Shown here: piece by piece, positions 25,344 to 34,521 of the stretch
Layout of the letters: each line of letters opens with the position of its first letter
Position numbering within the stretch: position 1 is the stretch's first letter
NCBI RefSeq assembly: GCF_026000575.1
Contig: NZ_AP026910.1
Span: forward strand, 62,001-126,000
Origin: Rhodoluna sp. KAS3
Lineage (GTDB): Bacteria > Actinomycetota > Actinomycetes > Actinomycetales > Microbacteriaceae
DNA length: 64,000 nt
Reading direction: 5' to 3'
Position numbers and translations under genes: made by a program
Notes under the pieces: generated by a model
Seen by the model: only the letters and a program-made list of their open reading frames with translations
Database searches by the model: none
What the model was told of the DNA's origin: nothing

Positions 25344-26813
25344 TTACTCTGCGCTGCCTAGGGCTTCAACCGAGTTGTAGCTGCGGGTGCCTGCGGCATC
25401 CTTTACCTCGATGACAAACTCTGGCGCATCTACTGAGGTGTTGAACTCAAGTGAGATTGAGTCATCTCCGTTGACCCAACCCATGCGCAGGCTGCTTTCG
25501 CCGGTTACGTTCCATGAGAACTCGCCGTCAAATACTGGCAGGTTGCGCAGGCGGGCCAAAGCGATGATGGCCTTGGTTACCGGCTGCTCAAGGGCAACTG
25601 CAATTTCTTCAGGGGTGTAGTTGTGGCGGTTTACGTCACGGCCCTGCTCGGTCTTGTTGAACAGCTCAACGTCATCCATGCCGTTGAAAAGACCTACGTA
25701 GTAAACCTGAGGCTCACCTGGCAAGAAGAACTGCACCGCACGCATGATTGTGTAGGCGGTGTCGTTAGCCACGATGTTTGGCAGGGTGGCGTTGATCTGG
25801 TGAGGCAGGGTGAACCACTGCGGCACAACTGATGCAATTGCCGAGTGACCGTTGGTGTTTTCTTCGGCCTTCTTGAAGATGAACGCCATTTCATCCTGGG
25901 TAATCAAACCTGGGCGGCCGTTGATTGGCCCACCATCGATAACGCCGTAACCGTCGTGAGTGTCAAGCACGTTTAGGCAGTTGTTTGGGCGAATCTTGAA
26001 CCAGTCGTCCAAGCGGTCAACGGTGCCGGTGAAGAATGAGTGCAACAGCAGGGGAGCAGTCTGGAAGTCGTAGATCAGGTCAACCAGCGGAGCAATGTCT
26101 AGCTGCTGGGTGTAGTGAGCGTGAACCTCAACCAAAACGCGCATGCCGTATGACTGAATCAGTTCGGTGATTTCTTCAACAAACTCAAGGGTCTCTGGGG
26201 TCATGAATGAGTCAGTGCCCGGAGTCTTGACCGCGTAGCCAACTGCGTCGAGGCGGACAACCTTTACGCCACCTGACTGAAGTGCCTCAAGAACACTCTT
26301 CAGGTAGTTCTGGCCCTTCTCGTGCTTGATGTCGATGTCAACCTGTGACGGCATGAAGGTGGTCCACACTAGGCGGCGCTTGCCAGCAACCTCGTATGCG
26401 GTGAACGGCATGCCTGGGCGTGGGCGGTAGAAAGAGGTGATTCCCTCTTCGGTACCACCGTTAGGGAACACGGTGTCGAAGGTCAAGAACAGGCCGGCGT
26501 ACTCTGAGGCATCGCCCTTTTCTTGCCAGTCGATAAATTCTGGAGAAAGTGCTGACGCGTGGTTAACGATTAGGTCAGCGGTTAGCTCGTGGGTTTCTGA
26601 GATGCGCTTGAAGTCAGCCCAGTTTCCAAGACGTGGGTCCACAATCTTGTGGTCGATCGGGTCAAAACCGGCGTCGTCGCCGTCGTATGGGTGAAAGAAC
26701 GGCAGTACGTGAATGCCGCTGAAGTCCTTCAGTGGACCCTTTAGTAGTTTCTCAATCTCCCCAAGATTGCCGCCAACGCGTTCTGCATAAACCAGGATGC
26801 TGGCACCAGTCAT
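25344..26813 (-). CDS. sucP: Sucrose phosphorylase (GH13)
   Basis: Cleaves sucrose with phosphate into alpha-glucose-1-phosphate and fructose. 489 residues, close to the Bifidobacterium enzyme, with ILVYAERVGG at the start, HVLPFFHPYDGDDAGFDPID, the nucleophile in VVRLDAVGYAVK (Asp about 189), the acid/base in VLVEVHAHY (Glu about 229) and the third acid in LDTHDGYGVIDGG (Asp about 287). QFFLPGEPQVYYVGLFNG is also family-typical. ATG 26813 follows GAGGAG; a longer start at 26840 would run into the operator region. Related phosphorylases that act on other alpha-glucosides cannot be excluded. Control: see the inverted-repeat operator just upstream. Confidence 0.93.
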   Translation of the reverse strand: MTGASILVYAERVGGNLGEIEKLLKGPLKDFSGIHVLPFFHPYDGDDAGFDPIDHKIVDPRLGNWADFKRISETHELTADLIVNHASALSPEFIDWQEKGDASEYAGLFLTFDTVFPNGGTEEGITSFYRPRPGMPFTAYEVAGKRRLVWTTFMPSQVDIDIKHEKGQNYLKSVLEALQSGGVKVVRLDAVGYAVKTPGTDSFMTPETLEFVEEITELIQSYGMRVLVEVHAHYTQQLDIAPLVDLIYDFQTAPLLLHSFFTGTVDRLDDWFKIRPNNCLNVLDTHDGYGVIDGGPINGRPGLITQDEMAFIFKKAEENTNGHSAIASVVPQWFTLPHQINATLPNIVANDTAYTIMRAVQFFLPGEPQVYYVGLFNGMDDVELFNKTEQGRDVNRHNYTPEEIAVALEQPVTKAIIALARLRNLPVFDGEFSWNVTGESSLRMGWVNGDDSISLEFNTSVDAPEFVIEVKDAAGTRSYNSVEALGSAE

Positions 26814-26834
26814 TTTGTGTCTCCTCGTGTTTTT

Positions 26835-26866
26835 GACCAAAATCGGTAAGCGATTACATTTTGGTC
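26835..26866. promoter_or_regulatory. LacI-type operator nested in a larger inverted repeat, upstream of sucP
   Basis: GGTAAGCGATTACA (26845-26858) read on the sucP strand is TGTAATCGCTTACC, almost the same as the site TGTAATCGTTTACA before the sugar ABC importer. It lies inside a second symmetry: GACCAAAAT (26835-26843) and ATTTTGGTC (26858-26866) are exact complements. The site is 22 bases upstream of the ATG, where a bound repressor would block transcription. No LacI-family gene is in the window. Confidence 0.7.
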
Positions 26867-26976
26867 CCAGACAATGATATAGCCCCTCTAGGCCAAAAAA
26901 CAGGCTGAAGGTAAACTGTTATAGAGCCCGCAAATCTTTTGCCAGGGCAGCCTCTTCCAAATCCTTAGGAGCCCAA

Positions 26977-28164
26977 ATGTCTGAACTACGGCAGGTGCGT
27001 CCGAAGACCGAAGGTTGGAAGCAGCAAAAAGACGCTGAGGGCAAGCCGTTATTGATGTTTGCCGAGCCAAAGCGCGGCAAGCCACCGGTTCACCTGGTTG
27101 ATATGACCGCCGAAGAGCGCGCTGCCAAAATGAAAGAGCTTGGCATGCCGGCGTTCCGCGCCAAGCAGATTGCGGCCCACTACTTCACCAAATACACCAG
27201 CGATCCAGCTGAGATGACCGACCTTCCGGCTGCTGGCCGCGAAGAGTTGGTGGCCGGAATGTTGCCTCCTTTGCTCACAGAAGTAAAGCGCTTACAGACC
27301 GATAACGGTGACACCATCAAGTTTTTGTGGCGCCTATTTGACGGCGCTTTGGTCGAGTCAGTTTTGATGCGCTACACCGGCCGAATCACCCTTTGTATTT
27401 CATCGCAGGCCGGCTGTGGCATGAACTGCCCGTTCTGCGCCACTGGTCAGGCTGGCCTCACCCGCAACATGTCGGCTGCCGAAATTGTTGAGCAGGTAGT
27501 GCGCGCCAACCAGGCGATCGCTGCCGGAGAACTTGGTGGCAGCAAGGCCAAGCTGGCCGACGCCCCTTCGCGCGTTACCAACATCGTCTTCATGGGTATG
27601 GGTGAGCCATTGGCCAACTACTCACGCGTTATGACCGCGGTCCGCACCATGGTTGCGCCACAGCCTGAGGGTTTGGGCATGTCCGCTCGCGGTGTGACCG
27701 TATCAACTGTTGGGCTGGTCCCGGCAATCAAAAAGCTGGCCGAAGAAAACATCCCAGTTACTTTTGCTCTTTCACTGCACGCACCTGATGACGAACTGCG
27801 CGACGAACTGATTCCGGTCAACTCAAAGTGGAAGGTTGACGAGGCTCTAGATGCTGCCCGCGCCTACTTTGATGCCACCGGTCGCCGAGTTTCAATTGAG
27901 TACGCGCTGATCAAAGACATGAACGACCACGCTTGGCGCGCCGATCTGTTGGCCGAGAAGCTAAACGCCCGCGGCAAGGGCTGGGTGCACGTAAACCCAA
28001 TTCCGCTAAACCCAACTCCGGGTTCAATCTGGACTGCCTCGAGCCGCGATGTCACCGATGAGTTTGTGCGCCGCCTCGAAAAAGCTGGAGTGCCAACCAC
28101 CCTGCGCGACACCCGAGGCAAAGAGATCGACGGCGCCTGCGGCCAGCTTGCGGCTGCCGACTAG
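26977..28164 (+). CDS. rlmN: Dual-specificity 23S rRNA/tRNA adenine-C2 methyltransferase
   Basis: Radical-SAM enzyme that methylates A2503 of 23S rRNA and A37 of some tRNAs. 395 residues. The [4Fe-4S] motif CGMNCPFC (Cys about 147, 151, 154) sits after [10 protein letters not shown], and [17 protein letters not shown] and [20 protein letters not shown] are typical. The C-terminal [18 protein letters not shown] contains the conserved catalytic cysteine. ATG 26977 follows TTAGGAG. The next gene, a glycosyltransferase, starts 8 bases after the stop. Confidence 0.96.
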   Translation: MSELRQVRPKTEGWKQQKDAEGKPLLMFAEPKRGKPPVHLVDMTAEERAAKMKELGMPAFRAKQIAAHYFTKYTSDPAEMTDLPAAGREELVAGMLPPLLTEVKRLQTDNGDTIKFLWRLFDGALVESVLMRYTGRITLCISSQAGCGMNCPFCATGQAGLTRNMSAAEIVEQVVRANQAIAAGELGGSKAKLADAPSRVTNIVFMGMGEPLANYSRVMTAVRTMVAPQPEGLGMSARGVTVSTVGLVPAIKKLAEENIPVTFALSLHAPDDELRDELIPVNSKWKVDEALDAARAYFDATGRRVSIEYALIKDMNDHAWRADLLAEKLNARGKGWVHVNPIPLNPTPGSIWTASSRDVTDEFVRRLEKAGVPTTLRDTRGKEIDGACGQLAAAD

Positions 28165-28172
28165 GAGCCCGC

Positions 28173-29180
28173 ATGAAACCCCTGCTTCGCGCCGGCTACA
28201 ACCTGCTTTCGCACCCGTTTGCCGCCAAGGTTTCTGATGCCCTGCTGATGGCCCGCTACAAGGCCATCGCCAGCAAGGCCAGCCACGGCCAGCTCACCGA
28301 GCAAAAGCCCAACACCGATGCTCCCAAAATCACAGTCGTGGTTCCGGTCTACAACGTTGAGCGTTACCTAGCCCTGTGCCTGCAGAGCCTGGTTGCCCAG
28401 AAGTACCCAAACCTAGCGGTCATCGCGGTTAATGATGGCTCGACCGACGGTTCACTCAAGGTGGCTCAAAGCTTTGCCGGCCAGCTAAACCTGACCATCG
28501 TTGACCAGGCCAACGCCGGCCTAGGTGCCGCTCGAAATGCTGGTGTGCGTGCCATTGCGGCCACCGACTACCTGATGTTTTTAGACAGCGATGACGCGCT
28601 GACCCCAAACGCACTGCACGAGCTGGCTGCCCAGGCCACCAAAACCAACAGCGATTTTGTGGTTGGCGACGTGCTGCGAATCAAGGGCCTAACCCGCATC
28701 AAGCGCGTTGATACCCGTCAGGTTTTTGCCAAAGGCACACTCAGCCGCACCACACTGGCCCAGCACCCAGCGGCCATTCAAGATGTCACGGCGTGGAACC
28801 GCCTGTTCAAGTTCAGCTTCTGGCAGCACCACGAGTTTGAGTTTCCGACCGGGGTTTTCTTTGAAGACATGACCCTGATGACCCGCGCTTATTTGGTCAG
28901 CAACTCGTTCGACATCTTGGCCAAGCCGGTCTATTTGTGGCGGGTGCGCACCGAGGGCGCCAAGTCAATCACCCAGCAGACCAACGACACCCAAAAGTTG
29001 GCCGACCGCCTGCTGTCTTTGCGCCAGATCAAGGTGCTGCTCGAGAGTGGTCTACCAAGCGGCCGCACCAATCAAGCCAACGTCGATGCCTTCAAGGCGC
29101 GCGTGCAAAAACACGACATCAAGTTGTATGAAAATTCAGTACCCGGCTCGGCCGAGCAGTTTGCCGAGTTTTTAGGCTAA
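28173..29180 (+). CDS. Glycosyltransferase family 2
   Basis: A 335-residue GT-A glycosyltransferase. The nucleotide-sugar domain reads ITVVVPVYNVERYLALCLQS, NDGSTDGSLKVAQ, ANAGLGAARNAGV and the metal-binding DYLMFLDSDDAL. The C-terminal part is mostly helical. No membrane helices are seen, so it is cytoplasmic or membrane-associated. It is probably transcribed with rlmN and is convergent with galU; the stops of both are adjacent with no terminator. Together with galU and the large GT8 fusion it looks like a cell-surface polymer gene; acceptor and sugar are unknown. Confidence 0.88.
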   Translation: MKPLLRAGYNLLSHPFAAKVSDALLMARYKAIASKASHGQLTEQKPNTDAPKITVVVPVYNVERYLALCLQSLVAQKYPNLAVIAVNDGSTDGSLKVAQSFAGQLNLTIVDQANAGLGAARNAGVRAIAATDYLMFLDSDDALTPNALHELAAQATKTNSDFVVGDVLRIKGLTRIKRVDTRQVFAKGTLSRTTLAQHPAAIQDVTAWNRLFKFSFWQHHEFEFPTGVFFEDMTLMTRAYLVSNSFDILAKPVYLWRVRTEGAKSITQQTNDTQKLADRLLSLRQIKVLLESGLPSGRTNQANVDAFKARVQKHDIKLYENSVPGSAEQFAEFLG

Positions 29181-30065
29181 TTACTTATCAGCGATGAAGT
29201 GCTTCATCCAGGTCAGAAGATCTGCACCTAGGTCGTCACGCTTGGTGGCCAACTGAATGGTGGCCTTCAAGTACTCAAGCTTGTCGCCGGCGTCATAACG
29301 CTCACCAGAGAACAGCACACCAACCACGCCACCAGAGGTCTCTGGGTTGCGGGCAGCAATTGCCAGGGCGTCGGTCAGCTGAATCTCGCCGCCGGCACCA
29401 GGCTCAAGGGTTTCAATAATGTCTAAAATCTCAGGGCGCAAAATGTAGCGGCCAATTACCGCGTAGTTAGAAGGCGCAACTTCAGCCTTTGGCTTCTCAA
29501 CAAAGTCAGAGACGCTAACTACGTCACCATTCTGACCGGCTGGCTTGACTGATCCATACTTGTGAATCTCAGTCATTGGCACTTCAACCAAGGCCACCAC
29601 CGATGACTGGGTCTCAACAAAGACTTCAATCATGCGCTCAAGCAGGTGGCTTGATTCTTCGATCACGTCGTCACCGAGGAGAACCGCAAACGGCTCTCCT
29701 CCGGTGAACGAACGAGATGCTAGGACTGCATGGCCCAGACCCTTGGCTCCACCCTGGCGAACATAGTGAATGTTTCCTAGGTGGGTTGGGTTCTGAACCA
29801 GTGCAAGTTTTTCGTCGTCACCCTTTTCTTCTAGTCGAGACTCGAGAGCCTCGGCAGAGTCAAAGTGGTTCTCCAGCGCGTACTTGTCGCGACCGGTGAC
29901 GAACAGGATGTCGGTTAGGCCGGAGCGAACCGACTCTTCAACGACATACTGAATGACTGGCTTATCAACCAAAGGCAGCATCTCTTTAGGCATGGCCTTA
30001 GTGGCCGGCAAGAAACGTGTTCCTAGCCCGGCTACCGGGATAACTGCTTTGGTTGGAGTCTTCAT
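29181..30065 (-). CDS. galU: UTP-glucose-1-phosphate uridylyltransferase
   Basis: Makes UDP-glucose from glucose-1-phosphate and UTP. 294 residues with the nucleotide-binding start VIPVAGLGTRFLPATKAMPK, the sugar-site VDKPVIQYVVEESV, FVTGRDKYALENHFD, and the late VGVLFSGERYDAGDKLEYLK. The ATG directly follows the stop of the GT8 fusion gene (TAAATG), so both are in one operon. Glucose-1-phosphate released by the nearby sucrose phosphorylase could be its substrate (inference). Confidence 0.95.
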   Translation of the reverse strand: MKTPTKAVIPVAGLGTRFLPATKAMPKEMLPLVDKPVIQYVVEESVRSGLTDILFVTGRDKYALENHFDSAEALESRLEEKGDDEKLALVQNPTHLGNIHYVRQGGAKGLGHAVLASRSFTGGEPFAVLLGDDVIEESSHLLERMIEVFVETQSSVVALVEVPMTEIHKYGSVKPAGQNGDVVSVSDFVEKPKAEVAPSNYAVIGRYILRPEILDIIETLEPGAGGEIQLTDALAIAARNPETSGGVVGVLFSGERYDAGDKLEYLKATIQLATKRDDLGADLLTWMKHFIADK

Positions 30066-32636
30066 TTATTTTCCGATCTTCAAACCAAGTTCTTTGGCGT
30101 AGCTCTGGAACTCGTCCTTGTACAGAGCAAAGCCCTGCTTCCAAGGCTTGCCCGGGCCAGCCCAGTGAACAATCTGCGGGTTCTTTGAGTAGTCCTGAGT
30201 TGGAACGTAGTTCCAGTCGTCGTTCAGGGCAACAGCGCGGCCGCGTGACCAGAAGTTCATGACATCCTGGTCGTTTAGGCGCAGCTCTTCTACTAGGTAG
30301 AGGTTGCTCTCAACAAAGTTCTCAGCACGCATCTTCTTTAGGTTCATAACCAAGATGCCCGCGTTGTAGGTGTCAGCGGTTAGGTCACCGGTAGCGTGTG
30401 CACGGCGGCGAAGCGCCCATGCCTGCTTAGCCGGCAACTGCAAGCTGATGCGGGTGATGACGTCGATCAAGCTTGACCAGCCATCTAGGCGGCTCTTCTT
30501 ACCAGCAAAGGCGTAGTCGCCCAGTGCAGTATCGTAAAGCTCGCCAACATCTCCGCGAACCAAGATGTCTACGTCTAGGTAAAGCACCTTGTCTAGCTCG
30601 GTCAAAACCTGTGGCAAGAACAAGCGGTCAAATGTTGAAACAGTGATGTGCTTCATCAAGTTGACCTTGCTGCCATAGCTGATGTCAGAGAAGTCGTGGA
30701 AGTAGAAGTTAACCTTCGGGAACAAGCTAGCAACCTTGGCAAAGTAGTCGTCAGAAAGACCGCGAGTCAGAATGTGGGCGTTAACTTCACGCTTGGTGTT
30801 CTTCATCATCGATGCAATAACAACGATTAGCTCGTTCTGCAGGTTCTGGTCACACGCAAACGCAACGTCAACAGCCTTCTTGCCGCGCTTGTTGTCGTTT
30901 AGCTTCACAACGTGTGAGTTGAACTTCTTGTAAACCTCAGGCAGGTCAATTGCTGACTCACCCAATGGCTCAAGGTTGGTTGCGTACTGCTCAGCAAACT
31001 CAACGTCTGGCTGAACTAGCTCGCGCCAGATTGCCATAACTTCTTCGTATGACTTGCCCTCAAGAATGTGGCCAACAATAACCTCAAGCTTGTGCTCGAT
31101 GCCGTGGCGGATCTTGTTGAAGTCTGCCTCGTTTAGGTCAAGTAGACCCTCGAAACGAACATCTGAGCGCTTTCCAGGAACAAACTCAACTGGGAGGCCC
31201 ATTGAGCGTGCAGGTAGGTAGCAGTGCAGGCGCTTGGTGATTACCTTGCCGTAGTCGGCGTACTTGGCCAACATGCCACGTGCGTCTTCGATGCCCTCAA
31301 CTAGTGAGAAGCGGCGTACGTAGTCACCGATCTGGATGTAGAACCACTTCCACATGAACATGTAGCGGAACTTCATCCACTTTCGACCAGCCTCAACAAC
31401 TGCAAGCTTTGGAATCTTGCCGCCGAAGCGTGCCTTTGGCAGAACCTGACCAACGGTGGTGGTTACACAGCCTGAGAAGAAGGCAGGTACACCCCAGTCG
31501 CGCAAGCGGTAAACAGTGGTCCAGTCGCGGCAACCGATTGGGCCAAACTTCTTTAGCTCAGCGGCAACCTTGGCGTTCAACACGTCTGCGTCCTGAATGT
31601 GGAACGAAATCATGATTGGGTTGACGTTCTTTGGGTACGGGAAGTCAACTTCGCCCTTATAAGGGCGGTGCATGAACCATCCGTTTGAGATCAACCAGGT
31701 GTTCTCTGGGTACTCGCGGCCTGATGAGTAGTCGCGGTGCAGCTCAACTGGCTGAACCTTGACCGGAGCCTTGCCCTCAATGCGGCGGTGCTTCTGAACG
31801 TGTGACTTCAGCTTGGTTAGGTATCCAGCTAGGTCGCTGCCGCCAACGTACTCAACGTTCTGGAAACGCAGTAGGTGAGAAATAGCGGCAAGGGTCTGAA
31901 CGTAGTCACCACGGTTAGATGATGAACGCCAGTAGTCGAGCATGTTGTAGTCCATAACCGCAAAGTTCACGGTGTTCTTTAGGGCCTTAACCTGCTTGCC
32001 GTCGTCAGCCAGCATCTTGACCCACCAGTCAAGCTCAATAACCTCAAGCTCGCTTAGCTTCTTGCGGTTGCTTGGGGTGTCAAGGTTGGCAACCCACTTG
32101 CGTACATCCTTGGTGTGCTGGTTCTTGATTGCAACACGGATTAGCTGAGCGTAGTCGCTCGGGTTCAAGGTGGTGCCGTTTAGTAGCGCGTCAACCTCAG
32201 CAAGGGCCTTCTTAGGCTCTTCCTTTACGTAAACGTCAAAGTACTCAAAGGTGGCAACGCGCTTGGCTAGGTCAACGCCTGCTTCGCGGAAGAAACCGAG
32301 TGCAGACTCTGACAAACCGTCAAGAGCCAAGAAGGTACCGAATGACAACGCACCGAGAGTGCGAGTTGACTCGGTTTCGTAGATGCGCTGTAGCGCACCG
32401 CGGGCAGCAACACGGTTGCCCTTTGGGTAAGTTGAACGAACGTGAGCAACCAGAATCTCGTCTAGTGGCTTACCTTTTTCAAGCTTCTTGATCAGTTGGG
32501 CGTTGATGTCATCTGGGCCCATGAGGAGCAACTTTTCGCTCAACTCATTTAGTTTCAGGGTGTAACGGCGAACCTTGCCGCGCTTCAGTGCGTACTTGCT
32601 TGCGCGCAGTAAAAAGTCTTTCAAAAGTGACCTCAT
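30066..32636 (-). CDS. Large fusion protein: helical N-domain, polysaccharide pyruvyltransferase-like domain, GT8 glycosyltransferase
   Basis: An 856-residue protein in one frame. Residues 1 to about 290 are basic and helical, resembling repeats, without a clear family. About 300-480 resemble a polysaccharide pyruvyltransferase: WLISNGWFMHRP, PIMISFHIQDADVL, FGPIGCRDWTTVYRL, FFSGCVTTTVG and RLHCYLPARSMGLPVEFV. About 595-850 are a GT8 transferase: VDVAFACDQNLQNELIVV, the metal motif VLYLDVDILVRGDV, TYNAGILVMNLKK and the end motif IVHWAGPGKPW. It has no signal peptide. It would add sugar and possibly pyruvate-like ketal groups to a cytoplasmic polymer precursor; the pyruvyl activity is uncertain. 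Many CTA leucine codons suggest good expression. Confidence 0.82.
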   Translation of the reverse strand: MRSLLKDFLLRASKYALKRGKVRRYTLKLNELSEKLLLMGPDDINAQLIKKLEKGKPLDEILVAHVRSTYPKGNRVAARGALQRIYETESTRTLGALSFGTFLALDGLSESALGFFREAGVDLAKRVATFEYFDVYVKEEPKKALAEVDALLNGTTLNPSDYAQLIRVAIKNQHTKDVRKWVANLDTPSNRKKLSELEVIELDWWVKMLADDGKQVKALKNTVNFAVMDYNMLDYWRSSSNRGDYVQTLAAISHLLRFQNVEYVGGSDLAGYLTKLKSHVQKHRRIEGKAPVKVQPVELHRDYSSGREYPENTWLISNGWFMHRPYKGEVDFPYPKNVNPIMISFHIQDADVLNAKVAAELKKFGPIGCRDWTTVYRLRDWGVPAFFSGCVTTTVGQVLPKARFGGKIPKLAVVEAGRKWMKFRYMFMWKWFYIQIGDYVRRFSLVEGIEDARGMLAKYADYGKVITKRLHCYLPARSMGLPVEFVPGKRSDVRFEGLLDLNEADFNKIRHGIEHKLEVIVGHILEGKSYEEVMAIWRELVQPDVEFAEQYATNLEPLGESAIDLPEVYKKFNSHVVKLNDNKRGKKAVDVAFACDQNLQNELIVVIASMMKNTKREVNAHILTRGLSDDYFAKVASLFPKVNFYFHDFSDISYGSKVNLMKHITVSTFDRLFLPQVLTELDKVLYLDVDILVRGDVGELYDTALGDYAFAGKKSRLDGWSSLIDVITRISLQLPAKQAWALRRRAHATGDLTADTYNAGILVMNLKKMRAENFVESNLYLVEELRLNDQDVMNFWSRGRAVALNDDWNYVPTQDYSKNPQIVHWAGPGKPWKQGFALYKDEFQSYAKELGLKIGK

Positions 32637-32675
32637 TTTTTTCGATTATTCAAGGGTCAAGCATACCGTGAAGGG

Positions 32676-33413
32676 CTATTTATAGGGCGTTGCCTTGATT
32701 TCAGACACGTCTAATCGGTGTGCTTTAAAGTCATTGATTGCCGCGTCAGAAGGGTAGCCAATTGCCACCCCGCAGAGCAGGCGATACTGCTTTGGCACCT
32801 CAAATTCACTGCGAACCACGTCATCCCAGATGGCAACCGCACCCTGGGCGCAGGTGCCCAGCCCGCGGGAGTGCGCGCTGAGCATCAGGTTCTGCATAAA
32901 CAGGCCGGCATCTGAGGCCGAAAAAATGTCCAGGCTACTGTGCACGAAGATAAAAAGTTCGGTTGGGGCACCGAAGAATTCGTAGTTCTTGGCCCACATG
33001 GCGTCGCGGCCGACTTTGTCTCCGCGTTCAATGCCAATGGCCGAGTACAGCTCTTTGCCAACCCGAGCTGCGCGGCCCTTGAGTTCGGATGGGTAGGGCT
33101 TGGCAATCATCCGGTTGCTGGTCGGCAAGCCGTAGCGGGTCAGAATCAATTTCAACTTGGGCACTAGGCCGCCTACTCGGGCAGCCGACAGGGCAGCCCA
33201 GCGCTTCAAAAATTCGGCACTGATTCGGTCGCGCTTATCTCCGCTGGCCACTGCCACCAAGAATGGGCGAGTGTTCGACCAGCTCGGCGAGGTCATTGCA
33301 TCGGTAAGCAATTCATCGATCACGCTCTCGGGCACGGGAGTCGGCAAAAAATCGCGGGTGGTTCGGCGCGATGCCGCGAAGGCTGAGAACTGTTCAGGGG
33401 TGATTTTGGCCAT
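32676..33413 (-). CDS. Nitroreductase family protein
   Basis: FMN-dependent oxidoreductase of 245 residues. The N-terminus has the FMN-phosphate signature SRRTTRDFLPTPVPESVID followed by AMTSPSWSNTRPFLVAVASG; SAHSRGLGTCAQGAVAIWDD and LLCGVAIGYPSD near the C-terminus complete the pattern. The physiological substrate is unknown. ATG 33413 has TAGGTT (33420-33425 complement) exactly 6 bases upstream, fitting a leaderless message. Divergent from the LLM flavoenzyme gene, with 61 bases between. Confidence 0.9.
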   Translation of the reverse strand: MAKITPEQFSAFAASRRTTRDFLPTPVPESVIDELLTDAMTSPSWSNTRPFLVAVASGDKRDRISAEFLKRWAALSAARVGGLVPKLKLILTRYGLPTSNRMIAKPYPSELKGRAARVGKELYSAIGIERGDKVGRDAMWAKNYEFFGAPTELFIFVHSSLDIFSASDAGLFMQNLMLSAHSRGLGTCAQGAVAIWDDVVRSEFEVPKQYRLLCGVAIGYPSDAAINDFKAHRLDVSEIKATPYK

Positions 33414-33474
33414 AGTCAAAACCTACGGCATCTACTGGGAACAAAATCTTGTCAAGTGGTGGTTTACTTATCTC

Positions 33475-34521
33475 GTGAGTATTTCAAAAGACATCAAATT
33501 TGGCCTGGACACCTTTGGCGATATGACCAACGACCTTCAGGGAAACCCGCAGTCAGCCGGAGTAGTGCTGCGCAATGTGGTCGAGCAGGCCAAGCTCGCT
33601 GACTCGCTGGGCATCGACGCATTCAACGTTGGTGAACACCACCGCGATGACTTTGCGGTTTCAGCCCCCGACACCATGCTCGCCGGCATTGCCACCGTAA
33701 CCAAGAACATCACCCTCGGCACCGGCGTTACAGTGCTGTCTAGTGAAGACCCAGTGCGCGTGTATCAGCGTTTTGCCACCATCGATGCCCTCTCAAACGG
33801 CCGCGTCGAGATCACTGCTGGCCGCGGTTCATTCACTGAGTCATTCCCGCTTTTTGGCTACAACCTCAGCGACTACAACGTTCTGTTCGAAGAAAAACTT
33901 GAGCTTCTAGTTCAGCTATGGGGAGAGCAGGCCATCACCTGGTCGGGCACCACCCGCAGTTCGCTGCACAACCAAGAGATCTACCCAAAGACCGATCGCG
34001 GCCGAATGGGAATCCGAGTTGGCGTTGGCGGCAGCCCAGAGTCAGTGGTTCGCGCCGCCCGCTTAGGTCTGCCTTTGGCGCTGGCCATCATCGGTGGCGA
34101 CCCTGCCCGGTTTGCCCCGTTTGCCAACCTTTACCGTCAGCAGCTAACTGAGCTGGGTAAAGAGCAGTTGCCAATTTCAATTCACTCACCTGGTCACATT
34201 GCCGAAGATGACGAACAGGCGGCCAACGAACTTTGGCCGGCATACCTGGCTGGTTTTGGGCGCATTGGTCAAGAACGCGGATGGGCTCCGCCGACCCCGC
34301 AGCACTTCATGAGTGAGGTTATTCACGGGTCGGTGTACGCAGGTTCACCTGAGACTGTTGCCAAGAAGATTGTTCACGCCATTACATCGGTCGGTGCTCA
34401 GCGTTTTGACCTCAAATACGCCAACGGCCCAATGCCGCACGAGCGTTTGATGAAGTCGATTGAGCTATACGGTACCGAGGTTATTCCTCGAGTGCGCAAG
34501 CTGCTCGAGGCCTTCGAGTAA
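33475..34521 (+). CDS. LLM class flavin-dependent oxidoreductase (luciferase-like)
   Basis: A 348-residue TIM-barrel flavoenzyme. Typical parts: DIKFGLDTFGDM at the start, AKLADSLGIDAFNVGEHHRD, NITLGTGVTVLSSEDPVRV, RVEITAGRGSFTESFPLFG and a late YAGSPETVAKKIVHAI. GTG 33475 is chosen because the reading frame upstream shows no family similarity and overlaps the divergent nitroreductase. Its end overlaps the TetR gene on the other strand by 57 bases. Substrate unknown; the pairing with a nitroreductase suggests linked flavin redox chemistry. Confidence 0.9.
   Translation: MSISKDIKFGLDTFGDMTNDLQGNPQSAGVVLRNVVEQAKLADSLGIDAFNVGEHHRDDFAVSAPDTMLAGIATVTKNITLGTGVTVLSSEDPVRVYQRFATIDALSNGRVEITAGRGSFTESFPLFGYNLSDYNVLFEEKLELLVQLWGEQAITWSGTTRSSLHNQEIYPKTDRGRMGIRVGVGGSPESVVRAARLGLPLALAIIGGDPARFAPFANLYRQQLTELGKEQLPISIHSPGHIAEDDEQAANELWPAYLAGFGRIGQERGWAPPTPQHFMSEVIHGSVYAGSPETVAKKIVHAITSVGAQRFDLKYANGPMPHERLMKSIELYGTEVIPRVRKLLEAFE

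Noticed and set aside
33157-33474. Longer N-terminus of the LLM flavoenzyme
   Set aside because: It would overlap the divergent nitroreductase gene by about 260 bases and shows no family similarity; GTG 33475 fits the family start.
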